Shown: positions 1 to 11,218 of the stretch, one piece after another
How the letters are laid out: each line of letters opens with the position of its first letter
Numbering within the stretch: position 1 is the stretch's first letter
Assembly (NCBI GenBank): GCA_963514095.1
Contig: OY741281.1
Location: 14,899,882 to 14,963,881 of the forward strand
Length of the DNA: 64,000 nucleotides
DNA from: Eutrigla gurnardus
Lineage: Eukaryota; Chordata; Actinopteri; Perciformes; Triglidae
Direction: 5' to 3'
Made by a program: the position numbers and the translations under genes
Notes under the pieces: generated by a model
Databases searched by the model: none
Seen by the model: only the letters and a program-made list of their open reading frames with translations
What the model was told of the DNA's origin: nothing

Positions 1-310
1 CCAATGATAGCAACAGAGACACTAACATTTACCCATGTCGAGGAGTGCTTTCAAAAACTCACGAGAGGAGTTGGCATTGAGTTGCAGCTGGTAGTTTGAG
101 TTATCCTTCCAGCAATAACAGAACATATAAAAAGGTCTGTACTTTGTATGGAGAACACTGAAATAAAAATAGAGCTTGCTAAAGTGGTAATAACATAAGA
201 AAAAAAAAAAAAAAAAATGAAACGAATGATCCTTTAAATTAAGGAGTTTGAGATCCAGTTCAGGTCCATGTCCCTGTGTGTGTGTTGTACTATAAATGGT
301 AAATGGCCTC
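1..310. other. Intergenic sequence, nothing recognised
   Basis: I see no exon, RNA gene or named repeat here. There is an A-run near 200-217 and a short GT stretch near 274-284. A minus-strand open frame covers most of it but is low complexity and resembles no family I know. Confidence 0.4.
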
Positions 311-482
311 ATTTATAGCGCTTTTCTCTCTCTACAGGAATGACTGACATTCACCCATTCACTCACACCCCGACAGCGGAGTCAACCACGCAGGGTGACA
401 GCCAGCTCGTCAGGAGCAATTAGGGTGAGGTATCTTGCTCAGGGACACCAGGCACTCAGCCAAACGCTCTACCTCCTGAGCT
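311..482 (-). repeat. tRNA-derived SINE-like repeat, copy 1
   Basis: Nearly identical to 20922-21101. Read on the minus strand it opens with a tRNA-like A-box stretch (GCTCAGGAGGTAGAGCG), as expected of a tRNA-headed SINE. The plus strand carries the fish repeat words TTTATAGCGCTTTTCTC and CAGGGACACCAGGCACTC. This copy lacks a few bases present in copy 2 (ACTCACAC is not followed by the second ATTCACAC). Confidence 0.6.
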
Positions 483-499
483 TATCTTATTATCTGTTT

Positions 500-740
500 G
501 TTGTACTGAGTAAACCAAAGTGTAAAGACTGACAGACTCTGATAATATGTTTCAACACTGAAACACCTATTTGATTGTCACCATTCAAAGCGTAATTAAA
601 TGTGCTATTATTTTACCATACACATATACTGAACGTGGAGTAAAATCAGTGTTTATATTCGTTTTTTTTTTTTTGCTGCCACTGGATGCAACTGTCTGCC
701 TTGCTTTAACAGAATAAAGCGTGTGATATGAATCTCTGTG
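500..740 (+). pseudogene. Relic of a serpin 3'UTR, copy 1
   Basis: From TGTACTGAGTAAACC through the poly(A) signal AATAAA at 713-718 this aligns with the 3'UTR of the intact serpin gene (43386-43536). No serpin coding exon lies upstream; the last-exon sequence has been replaced by the SINE at 311-482. I infer that an additional tandem serpin copy once ended here. Confidence 0.65.
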
Positions 741-1627
741 TCATATTTTATAAGTCCTTGTTTTATAATAGGATACAGAGTTGATTTTAAATTCACTTAG
801 GGAGCACAAACAGACCCAGGAAGTGAACTGTGAAGTAAGTAAAGTTAACTAACAAGGACGTTTTTAAGATATGCTGGCTGTAATATAATTGCACAGAATG
901 AGATGGTCATTTAGTATTTAATTTAGTAGATTAGTTAGACTTAGACACAAGACTAGAGACAAGATAAACAGCGAGGTGGAAAAGCAGACACAAGGTGTAT
1001 CACTAACACATCCTCAGTTTGTGTCACAGCCTCCGTTCTGTCTGGTGGAACATCACATTAATGTAAAGTTGCACCTCTGCATTCCCCCAGCTATAAAGCA
1101 CATTTCCCATCTGAGTTCAATCTAAATTCCCGTCATATGTTTGTCTATGCGGCTGTTTTTATTGTTTAGTTTTATTGTTTTTCTAAGTTAGACGGTCACA
1201 GAATCTCCCTCCCTGCTGGATGACTCTGTTTATTTTCGTTTTGTGACGATTTGTGTTTTCGCAACGAAATCCTGGCAATTTCCCTGCGTGAGAAATACTA
1301 GGTGTGGCGTGTGAGCGTTTGAACAGTTTCAAATGCGTGTAACTTGAGAGCGCTGTTATGATAACATATTTGATGGGACTTATTTGTCAGTGCCAGAGAA
1401 ATCATCCGTTTCTTCCAGCGAAATGAAGTCGACTGTCCCAGCTAAGAGGCCGCCTCCATTGCGTTACACCTTCAAGCCACGCCCAATGTTCTCTGATCGT
1501 TGTCAAAGCACGCACTGACGGCGAGTATGTGAATTCGTAAGTGGTAATAGTATTAATAGTCGTATAATATGACTGCTCCATCGTTAGGGAACAACTAGAT
1601 CTGATCGATTAAATCAATACATTAACT

Positions 1628-1713
1628 CCGCTGATAGCTCAGTGGTAGAGTTACTCCCCCCATCTACCGAGGCTGCCTGCAGTGGTCCCGGGTTTGAATC
1701 CGCCCTGCGGCCT
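1628..1713 (+). repeat. tRNA-like unit (SINE head or tRNA pseudogene), copy 1
   Basis: Contains an A-box-like TAGCTCAGTGGTAGAG and a B-box-like GGTTTGAATCC about 45 bases apart, close to tRNA spacing, but I cannot fold a proper cloverleaf with a clear anticodon. The same unit is at 22388-22474 within the duplicated block. It could be a fossil tRNA gene or the head of a SINE. Confidence 0.45.
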
Positions 1714-2088
1714 TCTTTTATATCATGTCGTCCCTCTCTCTCAGCCCTTTAACTCTCACGCTGTCCTCCCGCAATAAAAAGCCGAAAAAAGAACTTTAAA
1801 CAAATGAATGTGTTGCTGAGATGTATTTTTATGGCGTGGTCGTGTATGACAATATCAGCCTCACTCTTTCAGCTGCAACCCCGGCGGTGTAAAACGGACT
1901 TGGGAGCAAATAAAATAAATATAAAAACATAATTCAAAGTAAGTAGGCTGCACACTGACACAGATAAATCATGCCCTCTGATGATAATCTGTATATCTCA
2001 TAAAAACACCGTCAGGGACATTAGCACTGAATGCATAGCCCCTAGCTCCTGTTCGCAGTGGGTGGGCAATACAGTGGGTGAGTTCCGT

Positions 2089-2425
2089 TTGTAGTCCACC
2101 TCGCTTGCACGGGAACTTACTGGAAACGTGGCGTACATTTCGGCCGATTCTGGATCATCTGGACCATGCTGGCTGGTCGGTGAGACACCCGATTTGGTTC
2201 CCCCTTGGAATTCCTGTTCCCCCTCGAAATGCAATGTTATCTGACTCCGCCCACAGGACCAACCCAAAACAAGTGGATCTACGGAAAGCCAAGTGGTACA
2301 AAAAGTTTGACGAGTTGCGTAAGAGATTGCGTGCGAAAACGCGATTTTTATTGTTTCTATTATTGTTTATTCTGTTCTTTTAATATACTATTACTTATGT
2401 TATGAGTCATTGTATTTAATGTAAT
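2089..2425 (+). repeat. Ginger left terminal inverted repeat
   Basis: Bases about 2170-2425 read as the reverse complement of 16785-17062. The clearest shared stretches are GAGACACCCGATTTGGTTCC, TTCCTGTTCCCC, and TACGGAAAGC followed by TGG(T/G)ACAAA. The arms differ by an indel of about 30 bases and many substitutions. The outer 80 bases (2089-2169) have no partner on the right, where the LINE begins. Confidence 0.65.
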
Positions 2426-2982
2426 ATAGTTAATTGCTTTTGTAATATGTCAGATCTGAGTACACGCCTGGGATCTGTTGACTTGTAAATAATTAAAAAA
2501 ATAATTAAAAAAATAAAAATAAATACCATGCTTTGTTGTTGAATTGGTATCGTGTCTATGCAACAGTTGAAGAGGTCAATCATCACAATGAAAATCATGT
2601 AGGCCTATAGCTTATTTTATGGGCATGTCGTTCAATAGATATAGATAATGGGTAGGCCTACATTGGCTTTCAGAAAACAATATTTTGTTCGGTGAATTGA
2701 TCATTGATTTGTGTGAATTCATGAATGAATAGGCATTCTAAGCTGCCTAGTTCTTTAAAATCTTATAAATCATGCATTTCTTTGGAACCAGGCCTAATAA
2801 AGAAATTACTCTGTTGTTGTCTGTTTGGTCTGATCGAGGCAATATAATAATAGCTTAATTGAATAGGGCGTAACCTAACCAATAACGATGGGCGCAACGT
2901 GTATAAATTCACGTGGGAAGGTTGTACATGAGCTGGGAAACGACGATTGAATGAATTTCAAGTTCATGGTGAAGAGTCGACA
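2426..2982. other. Ginger 5' non-coding region
   Basis: AT-rich sequence between the left inverted repeat and the start codon at 2983. No exon or separate repeat is visible. A promoter for the transposase gene should lie here, but I cannot point to a convincing core element. Confidence 0.35.
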
Positions 2983-5276
2983 ATGGACCGAAAACTGTAC
3001 AATGAGATTCTCAATTACAAAAAAACCGGATCCTATCCCATAGCGATATCGAAGGAGCAGAAATATGTTATTCGTAGACGGTCCGCCCGTTTTCTGCTTG
3101 ATGGTAAGCCATTGTAACGCTATGCCTACCTAATAATTCCCTGATCTCTAACTCGATTGCTTATCAGAGTAAATTAAGTGTTTATTGTATTCTACTGACA
3201 ACAACCTTGTTTCAATAGGTGATACAATGTATTACGTATCATGCAAAAACGACATGGAGGTCCGTAAGAAAGTAGTGGTTGGGGAGGAGGAGGCCAACAA
3301 AATCTTTCTGGATTTCCATGATAGTGCCCATGGAGGCCACTGTGGAACCCAGAAGACCAAATATGCAGTCACCGCCAGGTTTTATTGGCCTGGAATGGGG
3401 GTTGACTTGGATAAATGGGTAAATGGAATTATTTAATCGTACTGTATAGTAGATTGAGCTCATCCATATATTTTCTTGCTTCCTAGACTTTATTTCCCAT
3501 GTCTACTTTTGAACCACCAGGTTTCACAGTGTGCTAAATGCCAATACAGTAGGCTCTCCATCAAAAAGGAGCCAGATTATATTCCAATTCATGTATGTAC
3601 TAAGCCTTTCATTTCACTGAATACTTTCAAACAACATCCATGCTTTGTGATAACAATGATATATATTTGGGGATTTTCAGGTTGACCACCCACTTGAGTT
3701 GGTCGGCATGGACTTGGTGGGAAAACTGACTAAAACCCAAGATGGCAACATGTACATGTGTGTCATGGTGGACTACTACACCAAATGGGCAGAAGTCTAC
3801 GCCATACCCAACAAAAGTGCACAGGTGGTCTCGCAGTGCATAATGAAATTCTTTTATAGGTTTGGCGCACCGCAACGCATCCTCACCGATCAGGGCAGTG
3901 AGTTTGTGAATGAGGTTAGTCAATTTTGGCTTGGTGTATAAACCAGCACTGCTCTTCATGGTCAGAAAGCTGTATGTACCTACTACTCTATGCAATACAA
4001 AACACATCTGTGGTTAAATTGTACTCTTCATGTTTTTCAACAGCTCAACTCAAACATCTGCACATTTTTAAATGTGGAGAGGAGTCTGTGCGCTCCGTAC
4101 CATCCACAGACAAATGGTCTTGTGGAAAAGTTGAATGGAACAATTCAGAGGTGAAGCTGTAATTAGGAAATGACTCAAAATAGATTGCAGAAGAGCTATA
4201 AGCTTGTCAACAATATTGGTGTCATTTAAAAAAACATGATGACTGATGACAATTATTTCCTTCTGTCTATACAGAGCATTATGCAAACTTGTGGGTGAAA
4301 AGCCAGACACATGGGACCTATACTTGGATGCCGTGATGTTTGGCCTCAGAACGAAGCCACACTTCACCACCAGGTTCTCTCCTTTCTTTATGATGTTTGG
4401 TATGGAGGCACGGTACCCATGCGAAGTAGCAGAGGATTTCACGGTATGGCATGTTGTCTCACTTGTGTCAGGTAATTTCAGCATTCCAATTCCATTCTTA
4501 ATCTTTGTTTATTTTTCTATTGGAAAGGTGGACAGCTCAGTGGAAGATGTTGTGGCGAACAAAGCCGTATCTGCAGGCATAGCGTTAAAGGAAACATTTG
4601 ATGCCATGGTTCGAAACAGCGTTGTGAAAAAACAGGAAAAAAGGCAGAAAATTCCTTTCAAGTCTGCTTTTACTGTGGGCCAGAGGGTCCTGCGGAAAAA
4701 CATTACAACGCAGCAGCGGAAAGGGGGAAAACTGGAGCGTACCTGGCTTGGACCATATCGCATCACTAAAATAGATGGGAAAAGTGCAGACCTCGTAGAT
4801 GATAACGGCAATCAACACGCCAAAATCAACACCGACCATCTGAAACAATTAATTGATCCTGCACCGCGCATACCTCATCGAATTCAGAAAACATCCCCAG
4901 AAGAACCCCCAATGAAAAAAACGTTTATTGTCAGTCCCACTATCCCCTCAGTCACCCATTCACCTTTACCGACACCGCTTGACCTCTCAAATAAACCCGC
5001 CTACCACTCACCACCTGCTCCATCCTCACCCAAATCACCAATTAATCTAACAGTTCACGCACCATCTGCACCTTCACCGTCTCAGGCCGCTTGTACACTG
5101 GACCCAGTAATCCCATACGATCTTGTGCGCAGCCGTAAGTGATACATACCCAACAATGGCCTTTATTTAAAAACTCTTTATTGTTGTTTGTTAATTGTGC
5201 TCTGTGTTACAGGTATCATGGATGCCTGGAATGGCAATAAAAGCCAAGTGCTACTGGCAAAGGTTGGGCCCTACAA

Positions 5277-6375
5277 GCATCGGCGTCGCTAGACCTCTTT
5301 TACTGGGGCACGTGCCCCAGTATTGATCTGCAGTGCCCCAGTAAAAACTCCCGTTCGAGTTTTAACGAGCTACTATATTTGGCAGTGGATTCATTTATAT
5401 TGATAATAACGGTAAAATAGTGGATTTTCTTTTTCATCGACAATCTCAAACCAACGCAGTTTAATCCAAAATACACGCTGAGGCGCGCACCTTGTGGTCC
5501 GGGTCCGGCGCACACATTACGTCCGTGCACGGCAGTGTGCATGTCGTAGCCGGGGCACCGCGGCGCGCACGCATAGATAAATGCAAAAAAAAATATCAGT
5601 TATGTTGTTTTTTAAACGCAAGTCCGTGTTTGACAAGCTTAAACATGGTCAAAAAACCATAGACAGGATATGGTTTACTTTAAAAATACAACAGACCCCC
5701 CCATCACGTCATGGTATGATCCACTTCTCTCTCCCACCTGCCCCGCTCGCCCCGATGCCCGCAGTAGCCGGCGTGAAGCGGCACAGTGCGCGTAGTTTCT
5801 GACAGTGTTGCGGTCGTTCCAGTAAGTAACTCAAACAACGACGTGTTACACATTTCTATTACCACTCAATAATCACCACCAGGCAGTCCTCATTCCTGCT
5901 GCTCTGAATCACAGATCACTCTGTGTTGTTTCATAGGAGTTAGATAGCTGACGGTTTACCCCATTAACTTTTCATTTTAATACAATTTACTTTATATTAC
6001 TTTGTAAACCAAGTGATGGCTCAGCATTTAAGTAAGATTTACAGTCACAGTGATTTCCCCAACCCCAAACGTCTGATGTTCTTCATTCACAAATGTGGGA
6101 ACGGTACTCCAAAATCAACAAAAACATGTTGAGCATGTTCATTATGTATGTTGAAATAAATATGAATTAGAGATTAATATCTCTACATTTTTACCTTTCA
6201 GTTTTAGCAGCAGCAGTATGGCTGTGGCAGTAATAGTGGGCTGAGCAAGGGAAGTTTATATAGCACATTGTATAGCACATTTCATACACGCAGCGGGAAT
6301 TCAAGGATGTTTTTTGTGATTTATGTAATAGGGGGCCTGTGCCCCAGTAGAGCTTTATGTCTAGCAACGCCCCTG
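5277..6375. mobile_element. Non-autonomous DNA element inside the Ginger gene
   Basis: The ends are inverted repeats: GGCGTCGCTAGACCTCTTTTACTGGGGCAC at the left (only the outer half is strongly conserved) and its counterpart ending GTCTAGCAACGCCCCTG at the right, so both ends read (G)GGCGT(C/T)GCTAGAC inward. The left end also contains the small palindrome GGGGCACGTGCCCC. No transposase is encoded. I could not find a clean 8-bp target duplication, so the superfamily (probably hAT) is a guess. Confidence 0.5.
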
Positions 6376-6831
6376 CCAAGGTCTTTTACCAAGACATCTT
6401 CCAGCTGGGCCCTGGCCAGGAATTGGAGTCCGAGGTACATATTCCTGAATTCCAAAGGCATTATGGCTTCACCTGCAAAGTTTTAATCATTTTTAATGTT
6501 GATGTAGGTAATCAATTCGTATCTGAAAATAATGGTGAGGCAGCATGCAGAAAAAAAAGCCTACCACCTGGACACTTTCGCAATGACATCCATGTGGCAG
6601 AAAAAAAATCTCAAACTGAAGGTGTGCTGAAACATGATAATGGTGTTGGTGGTGGTGGTGTTCTCGGCTCTGAGATTGAAAGAAGAGGGTTTATTTGTTC
6701 AGTGCTGCAAGTGCAAGCCACCAGTTATCATATAGTTGATGTTGAGGGTTGTTTGGGTGAAAAGGTGGGCTTAATGATGGGTTTAAAGGCTATAATTAAC
6801 CTACACTCATTATTTGTGATGCTTTTCTCAG

Positions 6832-7478
6832 CTGGATGCCTCTGCCTATGAGACAATTCTAGGCATTGTGAATGATTGCCACCATTGGTTTCTTGTTGTA
6901 AGTATGTGACAAAGAAGGGAGTTCCCAGGACTTTTCCTAAATTAAAATGTAAAAAGGCCTACATACTTTTACAATCCTATTACCATATATATATATATTT
7001 TCCCAGGCCATGTATCCATCCAAAGAGAAAACTATTTTACTGGACTCTCTAGGAGAGTCACCAGTGAAGATAAAAAGGTGTTTGGAGACAACGAGGTAGC
7101 CTATATTTTCCTACAGCAGTGATATTTGGTTTTTACTAGTTCACTAGTAACAACTTAACAAACTTTTCTTTAGAGCCCTGATGAGAAGAATGGCCGTGAA
7201 CGTGTCTCACTGGACGTGTGACACTCTGAAGCATCCACTCCAGCAGGACACAATATCTTGTGGGGTGTTTGCTTTGAAAGTATGCTATATTACATGGCAA
7301 ATGATATCACAGGTGTAAACGCTATATCACGCATTGGGGGACCTGTGAATTATGGGCTCATTCTCACACTTTCAGTTTGCAGAACACCTCATCGATGCTA
7401 CAACATCCATCGATTTCCCCCCGTCCTCTGTGAATAATCTAAGGATGGAAATAGCCACCACCATCCTCACTCAATCTG
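6832..7478 (+). other. Ulp1-type (C48) cysteine protease domain of the Ginger protein
   Basis: Four short exons carry the Ulp1 triad in the right order: His in CHHWFLV (6832-6897), Asp in TILLDSLGE (7007-7095), and Gln and Cys in LQQDTISCGVFALK (7174-7279). Exon 7375-7478 continues with a typical C-terminal helix. Ulp1 proteases cleave ubiquitin-like modifiers such as SUMO. The catalytic residues are all present, so the domain could have been active before the element was disrupted. Confidence 0.75.
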
Positions 7479-7521
7479 GTAAGCACTTCAAATCTTTTAA
7501 TCAATGCCCTTTCCTTATAGG

Positions 7522-7597
7522 AGTAGGCACACAGGTCAGGATTTCAACCTGTGTCAGTGTGTTGGTCGCGAGTCCTACCGCTCCACCAAGTGGCTTG
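7522..7597 (-). repeat. tRNA-like fragment
   Basis: On the minus strand it reads TGGTGGAGCGGTAGGACTCG (A-box-like) followed by GGTTGAAATCC (B-box-like), about the distance found in tRNAs. It lies in a Ginger intron beside the Gypsy insertion and is probably a SINE head. No poly-A or LINE-derived tail was identified. Confidence 0.35.
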
Positions 7598-7615
7598 AAT
7601 AGGGATAATGGTGTA

Positions 7616-7966
7616 TATAGCAAGTGCTAATGGGAATAGAGTAGGTAGTAGGCTAATCAGAAGATAAGGCGGGAGGATTAAATTGCTCTGATGTACAGAA
7701 TGTGAATGACAACCAAAGACAAAGGAAGTTGCTTGAAGTAAAGTGTATTGTACACAGATAGTGAATATATATATACACAAAATATACAGTTGGCCAAAAG
7801 CTTAATAGTGATAATTGAATTATCAATAGACTAAGTCTCGTTCAGTATACCTCGATTCAACAGGCAATGATCAATCACACACACAAATAGTAAATCACAC
7901 CGGTATCAAAACCATGCAGCAAGTTGCTGCCAGCCCCAAGAGTCTTTTCTCGTCCACCCCAAAAGA

Positions 7967-8005
<39 letters not shown>

Positions 8006-8410
8006 TGTATGAGGTAGGTGGTTGTGTATTGTCCGGGAAGGCGGGAGAAAAGGGGATTGGGCTGGTGGTTGTGGGGGTGAGGGTGTGTGTGAGGGGATGC
8101 CTGGAGTTGAGCACAAAGTGCTATCGTTGGTGTCTTGCTGCTCAAGCAGACACATGGGTCTGGTTCCTTCCAGCCCTAGCTCGCCATCAGTGTCTCAGGG
8201 TAACCTGGCCAATTCCGCTGTTCATTCAAGCACACAGTCACTGACTTGACCCAGATCGGCGGCCGTGGATGCATCTGCTGCTACCGCTACTGCCGTATAA
8301 CGTGCCAAGCGGAAGCTCTGATTGGCTCAACCAACTCTCATGAGACATACCCCAATCTCGCGAGAACAATGATGACGTCATGTCAACAGGTATCTGGGAC
8401 CTGGGTTACA
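7616..8410 (-). repeat. Gypsy 1 LTR (3' LTR)
   Basis: 795 bases; starts TGTAACCC and ends near GCTATA on the minus strand. It contains a GA/CT microsatellite (about 7969-8003) that is longer than in the other LTR. Its partner is 14765-15549. Confidence 0.85.
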
Positions 8411-8425
8411 TCCTCCCCCCCTAAA
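8411..8425 (-). promoter_or_regulatory. Gypsy 1 polypurine tract
   Basis: On the minus strand TTTAGGGGGGGAGGA stands directly before the LTR start TGTAACCC. This is the expected priming site for plus-strand DNA synthesis and fixes both the strand and the LTR border. Confidence 0.75.
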
Positions 8426-8455
8426 CCCATGTACGCCCCTGTACATGTGAAATGG

Positions 8456-11218
8456 TTACACTACATGAGTATCAGGAGAAGGAGAAGAACTTAAGGCATC
8501 AGTGTAAGCAGACAAAAGGTTTTGGAAAAGAGTCTGCGCAACAGAAATTAAAGGATTACCTAACCGAGCATACTGTAATCTATGTGGGCGTTCTCGAGAT
8601 CTTTGAGAGCGTCTAAGTGAAGTGGCAACTTCAACTGGGTCAGTCTCAAGATTGGCAGCAGCTTCGGCCGGTTCTTCAACCACAGGACACTCAGGATCTT
8701 CAGCTGCTTCAACAGGTGAGTTTCCTTCAGGTAAGTTGTCATCAGCTTGATTTTCCTCTTCAGGTCCAGGCAGTTCATCAGAATCCACATTTGTTTCCAC
8801 AGGTCCAGGTAAGTCATCCAACAATTCCACAGTATCCACATTGGTTTCCACAGGTCCAGGTAAGTGATTCCTCCCAGGTGAGTCAGGGAAATCCATTTCC
8901 TCCACAGCGACAGGGAGAGATTCAGTCGAGGGGAAAGATTGAGAGATCTGTTGCTGGGGGACAGATGACGAGTTTCCAGCTTTGCTGTCAGCGTCCACAC
9001 TCCACCCAAACAAGGGAACTGAACATTGTGGAATCCAACCAGAATCATCCTCGTCCTCTTCCTCATCCCCGATGGAACTGGTTTCACTAAGAGGATGCTG
9101 ACGGGTTCGAGGCCTACGGATAGGAGTGGATGGATGATCCTCGTCCGCTGCTGACAGGGGAAGAAACCCACAGGGAAGCAGGAGATCCCGATGTAAGGTG
9201 CGTTTGGGACCATCACGGGTTTCTGGCTTCACTGTATAGACAGGGAGATCACCTGCCCTTTTAATGACCACATACACGTCAGATTCCCACTTGTCCATTA
9301 GCTTTTGTTTTCCCCGGATCCTCACATTTCTTACGAGCACTCTGTCACCAGCCTCCAAGACTGATGTTGTCACTTTCTGATCGAACCGGGTTTTGTTCCT
9401 CTCAGCTGTCTTCAAAGCGTGTTGAGATGCGAGATTGTAGCTCTCCTCCAGTCGAGCTTTCAGGTTCTTGACATACTCGGAGTGGGATTGATGCTGCTTG
9501 CTTCCAACGGGTAAACCAAAAGCCAAATCAACAGGTAATCGTGGTGTTCGTCCAAACATAAGCTCGTACGGAGTGAAACCGGTGACTTCGTTTCGGGTGC
9601 AGTTATAAGCATGTACTAATGGTTTAACATACTCTCTCCACTTCTGTTTTTGCTTTGTCTCCAAAGTTCCCAACATGTTGAGCAGCGTCCGATTGAAGCG
9701 TTCAACAGGGTTTCCCCTGGGATGGTAGGGTGTGGTCCTGATCTTCTGAATACCGATGACTTCACAAAGCTCTTTAATTAACTTGGACTCGAAGTCAGGA
9801 CCTTGATCTGTATGGAGCCGTTCCGGTACACCGTAACAGACGATAAAGTTGTCCCATAAACATCTGGCGACTGTCTTGGCTTTCTGATTTGCAGTTGGAA
9901 TAGCAACAGCGAACTTTGTGAAATGATCAGTCAAGACCAGGATGTCTTTGGTGTTGCTGGTGTCAGGCTCAAGGCTCAGATAGTCCATGCATACGAGTTC
10001 AAGGGGACGTGTAGCTCTGATGTTTACCAATGGAGCAGCTCTTTCAGGAGGGGTCTTTCGACGGACACAGCGTTCACATGTTTTAACTTTGTGCTCAACG
10101 TCAGCTGCCATCCTGGGCCAATAGAACCGGGTTCGAACAAGGTCAAGAGTTCTTTCAATTCCCATGTGGCCCATGTCGTTGTGCAAACTCTGCAGAACCA
10201 TGGATCGCAGCTCGGAAGGCAAAACCAGTTGGTAAGTGACCTGTTCCCCATCCTGTCGGCGTCTGTACAATATGTCATCTCTCAGCTCTAATTTGTTCCA
10301 TTCCCGCAACACAAGTGGTAAGTCAGGCAACTCTTTTCTCACTGTTGGGGGAATCTTTTCTCCACATTCCAGCTGGAAAATTACCTCACGGATGATTGTG
10401 TCCTCCCTCTGCTTCTCCTTGAGGTCAAGATGGGACCACGGGGGAATGATGGATAAGCCATGGTGACCTTCAGAATCATAGCAGTCAGGAATTGCATTAG
10501 CAGAGGTGGCAAAAGACTCCACCAACGTGATCACAGCTGGGTCAGAACCAGAATGGAGAGGGGTTCTGACAATGTGACTGGTACAGATGGCATCGACGAC
10601 CTCTGCAGGGATTTCAGTGGTGCTGGTCAGATCAGACAGATGGTGCTGAGTAAAACGGTCGATGCGGTCTTGTTCTTTCTGAGAATGAGCATCGTTCACA
10701 GAAGGGGGATGGGGCCTCCTGGACAATGCATCAGCATCGAGGTTTTGCTTACCAGCCCGGAACTGCAGTTTGAAGATGTAATTGGACAATGCAGCCAACC
10801 AACGGTAACTTGTTGCGTCCAACCTGGCAGAGGTAAGGATGTAAGTGAGGGGATTGCTGTCGGTGACCACAGTAAATTCACTTCCATACAGGTAATCATG
10901 AAACTTCTCTGTCACACTCCATTTAAGGGCAAGGAATTCCAGTTTATGGGCTGGATAACGAGACTCACTCTGTGACAGGCCTCGACTGGCGAAGGCGATG
11001 GCTCTCAGTTTCCCTTCTTGTTCCTGATAGAGAGCGGCTCCCAGCCCTGTGGTGCTGGCATCCGTGTGCAAGATGTAGGGGCTCTTTGGATTAGCAAACC
11101 CAAGGACTGGGGCAGTTGTTAACTTCTCAAGGAGGAACTGAAAAGCAGCTTGACACTGGGGAGTCCATCGACCTCCAAAAGGCTGTTTTGGATCATGATA
11201 TTGAAGTTTGGATCTTTG
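8456..11218 (-). CDS. Gypsy 1 pol, C-terminal part: RNase H, integrase, acidic tail
   Basis: Continues pol after a frame break near 11220. Residue numbers count from a conventional point at 11071 (HTDAS). RNase H begins there and runs to LDADALSRR at about 116. The integrase zinc-binding domain lies at about 297-335 (H..H, CERC), and the DDE core has D363, D422 and E457, the normal D-35-E spacing. A chain-end module (KWESDVYVV) follows. The last ~210 residues are an acidic, Pro/Glu-rich tail with repeats of LPGPVETNVD; this is not part of any pol domain I know. The stop is next to the polypurine tract. There is no ATG: this part must be translated as a continuation of the upstream frame, which the frame break now prevents. 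Confidence 0.85.
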   Translation of the reverse strand, partial: QRSKLQYHDPKQPFGGRWTPQCQAAFQFLLEKLTTAPVLGFANPKSPYILHTDASTTGLGAALYQEQEGKLRAIAFASRGLSQSESRYPAHKLEFLALKWSVTEKFHDYLYGSEFTVVTDSNPLTYILTSARLDATSYRWLAALSNYIFKLQFRAGKQNLDADALSRRPHPPSVNDAHSQKEQDRIDRFTQHHLSDLTSTTEIPAEVVDAICTSHIVRTPLHSGSDPAVITLVESFATSANAIPDCYDSEGHHGLSIIPPWSHLDLKEKQREDTIIREVIFQLECGEKIPPTVRKELPDLPLVLREWNKLELRDDILYRRRQDGEQVTYQLVLPSELRSMVLQSLHNDMGHMGIERTLDLVRTRFYWPRMAADVEHKVKTCERCVRRKTPPERAAPLVNIRATRPLELVCMDYLSLEPDTSNTKDILVLTDHFTKFAVAIPTANQKAKTVARCLWDNFIVCYGVPERLHTDQGPDFESKLIKELCEVIGIQKIRTTPYHPRGNPVERFNRTLLNMLGTLETKQKQKWREYVKPLVHAYNCTRNEVTGFTPYELMFGRTPRLPVDLAFGLPVGSKQHQSHSEYVKNLKARLEESYNLASQHALKTAERNKTRFDQKVTTSVLEAGDRVLVRNVRIRGKQKLMDKWESDVYVVIKRAGDLPVYTVKPETRDGPKRTLHRDLLLPCGFLPLSAADEDHPSTPIRRPRTRQHPLSETSSIGDEEEDEDDSGWIPQCSVPLFGWSVDADSKAGNSSSVPQQQISQSFPSTESLPVAVEEMDFPDSPGRNHLPGPVETNVDTVELLDDLPGPVETNVDSDELPGPEEENQADDNLPEGNSPVEAAEDPECPVVEEPAEAAANLETDPVEVATSLRRSQRSRERPHRLQYARLGNPLISVAQTLFQNLLSAYTDALSSSPSPDTHVV

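Larger units (their letters stand above)
492..2092 (+). repeat. Long duplicated block, copy 1 (serpin downstream sequence)
   Basis: Matches 21255-22874 over its whole length with scattered substitutions and small indels (for example about 18 extra bases near 22785 in copy 2). Its first ~950 bases also match the sequence downstream of the intact serpin gene (43380-44118), and 1235-1465 matches the sequence upstream of it (36845-37075). It is therefore serpin-locus flanking DNA that was duplicated. The match stops exactly where the Ginger element begins. Confidence 0.85.

Noticed and set aside
1628..1713. A functional tRNA gene
   Set aside because: The A and B boxes are present, but no clear anticodon arm or acceptor pairing could be drawn, and it sits in a duplicated repeat block.
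3185..5142. A second Gypsy retrotransposon
   Set aside because: The integrase is split by introns, has no gag, protease or RT, and continues into Ulp1 and PHD exons; this is Ginger, not an LTR element.
7875..8250. Open frames with Ser-Leu or Arg-Glu runs, repeated at 15024-15390
   Set aside because: They are translations of the GA/CT microsatellite in the two Gypsy 1 LTRs, not genes.
8617..9090. Gln-rich plus-strand ORF of 157 codons
   Set aside because: Antisense shadow of the acidic tail of Gypsy 1 pol.
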